Shown here: positions 50,281 to 64,000 of the stretch, in pieces
Numbering within the stretch: the first letter of the stretch is position 1
Layout: each line of letters opens with the position of its first letter
Origin: Eriocheir sinensis
Lineage: Eukaryota; Arthropoda; Malacostraca; Decapoda; Varunidae
DNA: 64,000 nt
Assembly: GCF_024679095.1 (NCBI RefSeq)
Contig: NC_066509.1
Span: forward strand, 19,615,825-19,679,824
Direction: 5' to 3'
Translations under genes and position numbers: made by a program
The notes under the pieces: generated by a model
Seen by the model: the letters and a program-made list of their open reading frames with translations, nothing else
Databases searched by the model: none
What the model was told of the DNA's origin: nothing

Positions 50281-50760
50281 TTTCTCTGTCTCACCTCACC
50301 CTAATCAAATAACTTAACCTAACTAACCATACTAATCACTAACTTAACTTAACCTAACTAAACTTTAACCTAACCTAACTAATCTAACCAACAAACCTAA
50401 CCTAACTAAACTCTAACCTAACCTAACCTAACCTAACTAAACTCTAACCTAACCTAACCTAACTAATCTAACCAACAAACCTAACCTAACTAACCTAACT
50501 AAACTCTAACCTAACCTAACTAAACTCTAACGTAACCTAACCTAACTAAACTCTAACCTAACCTAACCTAATTAATCTAACCAACAAACCTAACCTAACT
50601 AACCTAACTAAACTCTAACTTAACCTAACTAACCTAACTAAACTCTAACTTAACCTAACTAACCTACCTAAACTCTAACCTAACCTAACCTAACTAATCT
50701 AACCAATAAACCTAACTTAACTAACCTCACTAATCACCAAAGTACATCATTTATACCTAA
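50281..50760. repeat. Degenerate CCTAA (telomere-like) array
   Basis: CCTAA and CTAAA/CTAAT variants fill about 450 bases. A longer block, aatctaaccaacaaacctaa, recurs near 50381, 50465, 50574 and 50696 (last copy diverged), showing higher-order duplication. CCTAA is the complement of the arthropod telomere word TTAGG. The array is interstitial, since a probable exon follows 200 bases later. Confidence 0.8.
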
Positions 50761-50967
50761 GTTAGTGGCGGCACGTAATATTACATACCCTTACTGCATT
50801 GTTCCTGCACCTCACCTCACCCTCTAACGAACCTAACTAACCCAACTAAACTAACTCAAACAAAACAAAAATCAATCGTCGGACATCAAACATAATAGCG
50901 GCATATACTCTTACCATTAAAATTCTCTCACTGCCTCTCCTCATCATACCCTTTTTCTTCCCCTTAG

Positions 50968-51103
50968 GAGGAGGAGGCGCGGCCGGTGCCTCCCATGCGT
51001 TGCTGAGGCCCTGTGTTGCCCCGCGCCCCGCCCGGAGTCAGCAGGATGGAGTGGGAAGGCCAAGACGTGGACGACCTGCTCGCCAACACCACCGTCGACA
51101 TAA
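50968..51103 (+). CDS. Probable first coding exon (start at 51046)
   Basis: A textbook acceptor (ctttttcttccccttag, ending 50967) opens a G/C-rich exon. A 4-codon upstream frame (ATG at 50995) precedes the start at 51046, which has A at -3 and G at +4. Coding bases 51046-51103 give MEWEGQDVDDLLANTTVDI plus one base. The donor gtgagtatt follows at 51104, so the intron is phase 1. The peptide is acidic with a Val-Asp-Asp-Leu-Leu motif. The partner exon 5' of this one and the next coding exon are not found. Product unknown. Confidence 0.6.
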
Positions 51104-51119
51104 GTGAGTATTGTCCAGA

Positions 51120-51695
51120 CGGTGACTCAGACGAGGGGAGAGGGTGGCAGGGAAGGAGGGGGAGAGGAACGAAAGGAGTGTAGGAGGAGGGGGAAGAAGA
51201 AGGGAAAGAGGAAGCAACGGAAGGGTTTGAATAAGAGAAGGGGAATGGAAGGAAAGCGGGGAGGGAATGAAAGAAAGAGAGAAGGGAGAGAAAAAAGGGA
51301 AGAGGAAAAGGAGGTGGGGGAAAGCGAGACGGTTAGAAGAATTAAAGGGGAAGGGAAGAGGAAGAGGAGGAATGGAGACAAGGAAGAGGAAGAGGAAGAG
51401 AGGGGGAGGGAAGGGAAGACGGTTGAAGAAGAGAAGGATAAGGTAAGGGAGATATGGAAGGAGTGAAAAGAGAAGAGGAAGAGAAAAAGAGGGAGAGAGA
51501 ATGGGAAACGGTTTAAAGAAGGGAAGGGAGATGGGAAGGGAATGAGAGAGGAGAGGAAGATAAGAAGAAAGGAAGGAAAAGGAGACGATTTCAAGAAGAG
51601 AAGGGGAAGGAGAAATGAAGGAAGCGGAAGGAAGAAAAGCAGTCTGAGGGAGGGATGGGAAAGAAGGGGAGGGCAGAGGAAGGGGGGGAGGAGGG
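51120..51695. repeat. Purine repeat, inverse of the 48.8-49.5 kb unit
   Basis: Bases 51140-51290 contain gaaggaaagcggggaggga and gggtttgaataagagaagg, the complement of the pyrimidine unit at 48726-49475. From 51325 to 51600 a related unit with gacggtt..aagaagagaagg recurs about every 80-90 bases. It lies in the probable intron after 51103. Confidence 0.75.
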
Positions 51696-51819
51696 GAGGT
51701 CATTAAGGGTGCATAATGAAGGACTCAGGGCTTGGGTTTCAGGACGTGGCGGGTCGAAGGGTACGAAGGGTTAAGAAGTTAGGGCGAGGCTGTCACCGAG
51801 GAGCGGAAGTTTGTTGTCA

Positions 51820-51827
<8 letters not shown>

Positions 51828-51908
<81 letters not shown>

Positions 51909-51988
51909 CGTTATTACTACTGTCACTTGTAAATTTGAGTTGCATGTTGAAATAAAAAAATGTTCATTGAAGTAGTAGTTGTAGTAGG

Positions 51989-52023
<35 letters not shown>

Positions 52024-52215
52024 TGTAGTAGTAATAGCAGTAGTAACAAGCAGTACACTTAAACCAGCAGGAAGAAAAGTATAAGCAGCCTAACACTTTT
52101 AAATATATGCAGTTAACAATATTCACAACAACAACAATAACAACAACAACAACAACAACAATACCACCACCACCACCACCACCACCAAAAAAAAAAAAAA
52201 AAAAAAAAAAAACAT
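51828..52215. repeat. (TTA)n, (GTA)n, CAA/CCA and A-run cluster
   Basis: TTA (51828-51910), GTA (51979-52023), CAA words (52122-52160), CCA (52164-52187) and an A run to about 52211. Confidence 0.95.
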
Positions 52216-53410
52216 CATCATCGTCATCACCAAGAGCCGAGTCCACACCACCCGGGCGGCGCGAAGTGTGAGCGACCTAATCAAGCAGTGAGGGGGGCGA
52301 GGCGGTGCATAATGAGTGTCACTGTGTTAATATTTGCCTTGCTTACATTACGTGCGTCCTGTAGGCTCGGTGGCGGGCGGGCGGGAAGGAGGTGGCAGGC
52401 GGACGGGCTGGGGAAATGGAAGCAGAAGTGGGAGTCAAAAGAAAGTGAAAGCAGGGGAGGAGAGGGAAGGGGGAGATTTGTGAAGATGGGAAACGGAGGA
52501 AGAAGAGAGGTACAGATGAAAAGGAAACAGAAGAGAAGGGAAGGAAGAGGAAGCAGGATGGAAGGGGGGGATGGAAAGGGAAAGGAAGGGAGAAAGTGCG
52601 TTGAAGAGGAAGGGATGGAAACGAAGAGGGGTGAAGAGGAAAGGAAGGGAAGGGAAGGAAAAGGAAGGGAAGAGAAGAGAAGAGAAGGAATGGGATGACA
52701 TGGGATGGGAATGGAATGTAAGGGAAGGGAAGGGAAAGGAAGAAAATGAAAGGGAAGGGAGAATGATGAAAAGGAAGGGAAGAATGAAGAGAAAGATAAG
52801 GGGAGGGAGAAGGAGATGGGGAAATAGATAGAAAAGAGAAAAAAAAACAATTCGAAGTCGAGGGAGAAATGGAGTTGGGAAAGGATAAGAAAGAAAGGAA
52901 TAGAGGGAAGGATAAGGGAATAACCAAAGATAGGAGGTCAGGAAAGATGACAGAGGGTAATAGAAGGATAGAACAAGGAAGAATTCAAGGAAGAAGAAAC
53001 ATAAAATCCCCAAAATAGTAGAAAAAAAGGAGGAACTTGAAGATAAACCAGAATTTAGCGAAGGAGGGAGATGGGAAGAGAGAGCAAGGGGGGTGGGGGG
53101 CAGGGACATTAAGGAGGTGCTCTGTATGCTTGCTCGGGGGAGTGTGGCTGACTGAGAGGGGGAGTTAAGGGGGGACTGTCTGTAACCTCGACGTAAGGGC
53201 AGGTGGGGTTGCTAGAGGGAGGAAGGGGGAAGGGGTGTCTAGGGGGGGTGTATGGGAAGGCTTATGTGTCATTGTTAACTTTTTTATATTATGTCTTAAA
53301 GAAGGAAAGAAAGAAAAAAGGAAGAGAGGAAGAGAATGGAAAAAAAAATTCTCACAAAACCTGATTAAGTCTACGGTAAATGGAACGAATGTTTCACTAT
53401 CTCCTACACT
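52216..53410. other. CpG-rich patch then purine-rich DNA
   Basis: Bases 52225-52410 are CpG-rich unique sequence (cccgggcggcgcgaag, ggcgggcgggcgg) with no defined exon. Bases 52430-53080 are purine-rich, followed by a mixed segment. All lie in the candidate intron. Confidence 0.6.
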
Positions 53411-53417
53411 CCATCCC

Positions 53418-53469
<52 letters not shown>

Positions 53470-53815
53470 CACATTAGACCAGTTGGCGTTGCGGTAGTTT
53501 TAGTGTCATTAAAGCTCGAAGTGGCGGTAGTTGAGGAAGTAGTTTGGGTGGTTTTGTTCCTGTTAGTGTTGGTGGTGGCAGTGGTGGTGGTGGTGGTGGT
53601 GATGAGGATGGTGGTGTTATCAGGGGTAGAGGGGGTGGTGGAGGTCTTGGTAGTAGTGGTGTTGAGGATAGTAAAAGTGGTGAAGGATTGTCTGGTGATG
53701 GTAGTGGTGGTGGTGGTGGTGATGACGTTGCTGGTAGTGGTGTTGATGGTAGTTGTGGTGTTAAGCATAATCAGGGGTAGAAGTAGTAGTAGGTCTCATA
53801 AAGGTAGCAGTTATG

Positions 53816-53854
<39 letters not shown>

Positions 53855-53958
53855 ATAAAATAGTGAACGATAGAAAGGAATAAAACGTAAGAAGGGAACG
53901 AAACTTTAGAACGTAAGAACGGAAGGAGAGGCACAAAACACGAAAAAAGGAGACAAGC

Positions 53959-53989
<31 letters not shown>

Positions 53990-54050
53990 ATAAGGAGGGT
54001 AGCAGCTGTAGTGGTGGTGGTGGTGGTGGTGGTAATGGCGGTGGAGTTAG
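53418..54050. repeat. (CA)n, GGT-rich and AGT arrays
   Basis: CA (53418-53463), GGT/GTT-rich low complexity (53560-53765), AGT (53815-53853 and 53959-53988) and GGT (54010-54035). Val/Gly frames are artefacts. Confidence 0.93.
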
Positions 54051-54054
54051 TGGC

Positions 54055-55850
<1,796 letters not shown>

Positions 55851-56130
55851 AAGGAAAATAAATGCATGAGAGAGGAATAAAGAAATATAAAGAAGGAAAT
55901 AATAACGCTAAGGGGGAAAGAAGAAAAGGAAGTGTAAGGAGGAGAACATTATGGAGAGCAAGAAGGAGAGAAAAAATGTTGCCGGAGATGAGGAAGACGA
56001 TGATGATGAATGTGTAAGGGGGTAGAGAATGGGAAGTCAGAGTGTGGGGGGGGGGGGGGAAGGTGTAGATGGACAGCTTTTCCTTCTCCTCAAAGAATGC
56101 TTATCCATTATTTTATTTGTTTTCCTATTA

Positions 56131-56208
56131 GGGGCAGTAAGTAGCGGGCTTATTTTTCATTATTATTTTTTTTAAGCCCTTGAGCTGTCTCCTTCGCTGT
56201 AAAAAAAA
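56131..56208 (-). repeat. Short dispersed repeat (GCCCGCTAC family), copy 3
   Basis: Minus strand: T run, acagcgaagga, acagctcaagggc, A/T run, gcccgctacttactgccc. This is the compact form without the purine block. Confidence 0.75.
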
Positions 56209-56274
56209 TATTCAAACTTAACGGTTTCTGCCTCCTCTCCTCTTTTCTTCCCTCCCTCCATCCCTATCTACATA

Positions 56275-56550
56275 CCTAGCTGGATTTCTTTTTCAAACCG
56301 AGTCATCCGCCACTTCAACAACCTTCCCGCAGACATCGTAAGTGCGGAAACCATCAACTCCTTTAAAAATCGCCTCGACCGCTACTTTGATGCGTCAGGA
56401 GTGAGCTGAACGTACCTACCGAAGTGCTTTGATCTGCTCCGCCGGCACTGAAAGCCTGCAGCGAGGATTAAGTTACCAGAGTGGGCAGCCTCGTAATGAG
56501 AGAGTATAGGCTTGCTGTTACCCGTCTTTCTATACTTCCATGTTTCTGAG
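56275..56550 (+). mobile_element. LINE 3' fragment
   Basis: The frame encodes NRVIRHFNNLPADIVSAETINSFKNRLDRYF and stops at 56407. This is the closing block of a LINE reverse-transcriptase protein. A 3' region similar to 37085-37345 follows, with a bulged hairpin (56485-56515) and a tail of cttccatgtttctgag words. The 5' part is missing. Confidence 0.82.
56485..56515 (+). other. Bulged LINE 3' hairpin, second type
   Basis: gcagcct pairs with aggc-tgc around a 16-base loop, with one bulged T in the second arm. It corresponds to the minus-strand hairpin at 37116-37144, with compensating base changes. Confidence 0.5.
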
Positions 56551-56639
56551 TTTCCATTTTCTCTCTTATTTACTCTCCCTTATTCCTGTTTTCTATTTTT
56601 TTCATTCTCCCTCGCCCTCTGTATTACATGGCGGATTGA

Positions 56640-58260
<1,621 letters not shown>

Positions 58261-58298
58261 CCCGCCGCAGCCCCACTACGCCCCCACACGTTGCCTAC

Positions 58299-58470
58299 TG
58301 TTCCAATTATCCATGAGGTGCCCCGGGATTGGCTGGCACTGCTGCGTGACGTCACAGTGCCTCGACGCTATTGGCTGAGCGCGGTGACGTCAGCTCAATG
58401 GGGTGGCGGCGGCGGCGGTGGTGGCGACGGTGGTGGCGGAGGAGGCGAGGTCGAGTCAGTCAGTCGGTGG
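58299..58470 (+). promoter_or_regulatory. Probable CRE/CCAAT promoter
   Basis: Within 100 bases lie a CCAAT box (58303-58307), an inverted CCAAT in gattggct (58328-58332), a palindromic TGACGTCA (58347-58354), another inverted CCAAT in tattggct (58370-58374) and a second TGACGTCA (58385-58392). These are the known targets of NF-Y and CREB/ATF proteins. The segment is CpG-rich and free of microsatellites. Two overlapping TCAGT words at 58456-58465 fit the arthropod initiator and would place the start of transcription near 58458. No TATA box is seen. Confidence 0.65.
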
Positions 58471-58843
58471 GTTGTGGCGGTGTTGACTAAACCTAACTGT
58501 GTGGCGTTCCGTGCACCCTCGTTCGATACCCCCCCTGCGGCACCCCCCCCTCACCCACTCACTACCGTCACGTGCTGCTCACCCGGGGATACACGCCCTC
58601 CTGTGTGTCACCCCAGGAGGCGGCTCGGCTTGGCTCTGACCTGACCCACCCGTGTGACCCACCTGGGAACCCACTCTTCATTTGGTGTGTGTGTGGGCTG
58701 AGGTTGAGGTTGACTCCCCCCCCTCTCTGCACCTCCTCAGTTTCTTTCTCAACTGACCTTCTACTGCTACTGTCCCCCATCGCCCCCCCCCATCAAGGAC
58801 CCCCCCTCCATCATGGTTCTCCACTACGACGACCTTTTGAACG
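58458..58843 (+). CDS. Probable alternative first exon (start at 58813)
   Basis: A long G/C-rich leader downstream of the CRE promoter ends in an ATG at 58813 with A at -3 and G at +4. It encodes MVLHYDDLLN plus one base, and the donor gtgggt follows at 58844, giving a phase-1 intron. The phase equals that of the exon ending at 51103, and both peptides contain Asp-Asp-Leu-Leu. The leader contains upstream ATGs, one at 58572, so the true start is not certain. The rest of the gene would lie beyond 64000 or in exons not recognised here. Confidence 0.55.
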
Positions 58844-60480
<1,637 letters not shown>

Positions 60481-61050
60481 ACAGGAGGAGTTGACGAATG
60501 GAAAACTTAAAACTACACTGTAACTTTATGAATTAACTTCCTTTTCTTAGACGCATTCGACTTTCACAACAAGTATTTCAAAAGGCCTTACAAGAGATTA
60601 GTTCGCTTCTCATGGTGCAGAAGAAGCCTTGTCAAATCACCACATGGCTCATAAAACTACCCTTGGAAATACTATTAATACAACCTCTACAAAAGTTTCA
60701 GTAAATGTGGGTGTTTAAGTCCTATTGAAATGATGAAGAATATTAGCCTAAGTTCTTGTTTATTCTCTATCAATAACCTTTTTCTTTCCTTCTTTCTCTG
60801 TCATTTTCATTTTTCTCTGACTTATGTATTTCTTTCTTGCTTATGTCTTTCTTTCCGTCATTTTTGCTGGATATTATAGTAACACAACCTCTATCACAAC
60901 CCGTTACTAACACAAGCCCTACGAAAGCCTTACCCAATGTGCGTGTTTGAGAATACGGTATTTAGCTCCACCGATACCAGTGAGATTTTTAACCCATTCC
61001 CTTCCCTTCCTTCTTTCCTCCCTCTCTCCCTTCCTCCTCCCCTTTTTTTC
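60481..61050. other. Unique segment containing a dispersed repeat
   Basis: AT-leaning unique DNA. It contains the dispersed repeat at 60600-60715, and related words (acaacctctatcacaacc, aatgtgcgtgtttgag) again at 60885-60950. Confidence 0.55.
60600..60715 (+). repeat. Dispersed repeat pair, copy B
   Basis: The core tcataaaactacccttggaaat with flanking matches to 44245-44345. Partial echoes occur 190 bases downstream. Confidence 0.6.
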
Positions 61051-61140
61051 TTTTTTTACAACATAGGAAACAGCTCAAGGGCAGAAAAAAAGGAAACAAT
61101 AATAAAAAAAGCCCGCTACTCGCTGCTCCTAAAAAGAATC
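61051..61140 (+). repeat. Short dispersed repeat (GCCCGCTAC family), copy 4
   Basis: The full compact form: T run, acaacataggaa, acagctcaagggca, A run, ggaaacaataat, A run, gcccgctactcgctgctc, ctaaaaagaatc. It is the best reference copy in the window. Confidence 0.8.
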
Positions 61141-62240
<1,100 letters not shown>

Positions 62241-62328
62241 GCCAAGGAAGGGAGGGAGGAAGAAGGAGGAAGGAGGAGGAGGAGAGGAGAAAGGACAATA
62301 GGAAGGAGAGGGAGGGAGGAAAGGAAAT

Positions 62329-62670
<342 letters not shown>

Positions 62671-62819
62671 ATGACCACAAAATTCACTACACTCCATACT
62701 TATATTCCATTCTTTTCTTTAACCCACCACTTTCTACTCCACTTAATCCACCCATTTTCCACTATTCCTATCATTCCACTATTCCTATCCTTCTGTCTAT
62801 CATTCCACCACCTATTATT

Positions 62820-62945
62820 CCACACGCGCTCCCTCGCATCCACCTCCCCTTCCTTCCTTTCCTGGCCAGCCGGATCCGTGTGCCTCGCGATAATCTGCTC
62901 TTTGAAGCGGCCGTGAGATTGCATGCAAGTGGCAGCCGGGAGGGA
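62820..62945 (+). other. CpG-rich exon-like island, unproven
   Basis: An acceptor-like ttccttcctttcctggccag ends at 62870. It is followed by a CpG-rich stretch open in one frame as RIRVPRDNLLFEAAVRLHASG. A weak donor (gcaagtggc) lies near 62928. Its reading phase does not fit a direct splice from the exon ending at 58843. Confidence 0.25.
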
Positions 62946-63332
62946 GCAGGGGAGCAGAGGAAGAGGAGGAGCAGGGAGAAGGGGAACAGGGAGAAGAGGG
63001 AGGGGGAGAGAAGGAAGGAGGAGTAGGAGAAAAGGAGGAGGGAGAAGAGAACGGATTCGGTAGTTACGGGAGTAGGGAGAAGGGAACCAGAGAATAGGGA
63101 AACAGAGGATGGGTAAGGTAGGTAGGTTAGGTATATAGCGGGCAGTGAGCAGGGGCAGAAGCAGGAAGAGGCATTTATTGGGAAGGAGAAAGAGAGGGAG
63201 AATGGGCAGGTAGGTAGGTAGGTAGGAAGCGGGCAGCAAGCAGGATCAGAGGCGTGCGTTGGTGGGTCAGGGAAGGGAAGTGAACGCAGAGAGAGATGGT
63301 CCTTTTCTTTTGAGGCCTTGCTTGTGCCTTTG

Positions 63333-63394
<62 letters not shown>

Positions 63395-63435
63395 AAGAGG
63401 GAGGGGAGGGGGAGCGGGTACTTGTTTGTTTGTGT

Positions 63436-63476
<41 letters not shown>

Positions 63477-63493
63477 CGGGGCAGGGAGTTGTG

Positions 63494-63541
<48 letters not shown>

Positions 63542-63961
63542 TCCTAAGGTGTTCGATTGTGTTGAGGTTACGTATAGTTATGTACGAGACATGTTTACGT
63601 CTTTGTAGTAACAGCTCCAGCGATGTTAAGAGGAAGGATGGTGATAAAACGAAGATAAGGAAAGGTGTGGAATAACATAGAGAAAATAACAATAGTATGC
63701 ATAGAAGTAAAAAAAAAAAGAAGAATAAAAAGGAAGAGTGGGAGGAGGAGGAGGAGGAGGTGGAGCTACATAATACTAAAACAGCAATGGATACAGAATA
63801 CAAAGAGGAAAATAGGTGAAAGCAAAGCAAGAAAAGGAGATGAAGAAGAAAAGAAGAAGAAAGTAAGGAAGAAATAAGGAAGGCCTAAAACAATAATACA
63901 TCAGATATAGAATACAATACGTGTTGAAAAGAAACGAACAGAAGAAGAAGAAGAAGAAGAA

Positions 63962-63994
<33 letters not shown>

Positions 63995-64000
63995 CCCAAA
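62946..64000. repeat. Purine-rich DNA and three (GT)n arrays
   Basis: Purine-rich to 63240 (aggtaggtaggt near 63208), GT arrays at 63333-63393, 63435-63472 and 63496-63540, then A/G-rich DNA ending in a GAA array (63940-63984). No gene. Confidence 0.92.

Noticed and set aside
50281..50760. A true chromosome end
   Set aside because: The array is degenerate, and probable gene exons and more than 13 kb of sequence follow it.

Overview
The window looks like non-coding DNA from a decapod crustacean, probably a crab. This is inferred from the sequence style only. The evidence is an extreme load of microsatellites (TC, GT, CCT, ACT, TTA), kilobase-long purine or pyrimidine strands, many decayed LINEs with APE-type endonucleases, Charlie-like hAT relics, a tRNA-derived SINE, and a degenerate CCTAA array (complement of the arthropod TTAGG telomere word). 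There are no bacterial operons, CRISPR arrays or rRNA genes. Nearly all long open frames are translations of simple repeats.

Layout. 1-2200: two LINE 3' halves, the second split by a SINE. 2200-4850: pyrimidine/purine tracts and a TTA array. 4905-6331: hAT (ZBED5-like) transposase relic ending in a terminal inverted repeat. 6400-11500: simple repeats with SINE and LINE tails. 11499-14056: antisense retroelement whose C-terminal region resembles a zinc-finger/restriction-like endonuclease, bracketed by ACT repeats. 14057-17500: simple repeats. 17505-20392: a LINE broken into two head-to-head halves, as twin priming produces. 20440-20800: G-rich minisatellite. 25631-26744: non-autonomous hAT. 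27780-30085: RTE-like LINE. 30321-30874: a small element with 39-40 bp inverted ends. 31632-31757: a Ty3/Gypsy RT scrap. 34008-34457: the only intact non-repetitive open frame (149 codons, one membrane segment), followed by a decaying frame. 35-50 kb: tandem repeats, minisatellites, a second SINE and the telomere-like array.

The best evidence for a host gene is on the plus strand of the last 13 kb. A short exon at 50968-51103 has a good acceptor, a strong start context and a good donor. A second first exon at about 58458-58843 lies behind a compact promoter with two palindromic cAMP-response elements and three CCAAT boxes. Both exons end in phase 1 and both encode an Asp-Asp-Leu-Leu motif near the N-terminus, so they may be alternative first exons of one gene continuing beyond the window. 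The product is not recognised.

The most notable pattern is RNA structure. Five LINE 3' ends share a two-stem hairpin whose outer stem changes sequence but keeps pairing, followed by a tail of short repeated words. A second hairpin type is shared by two further LINE fragments.
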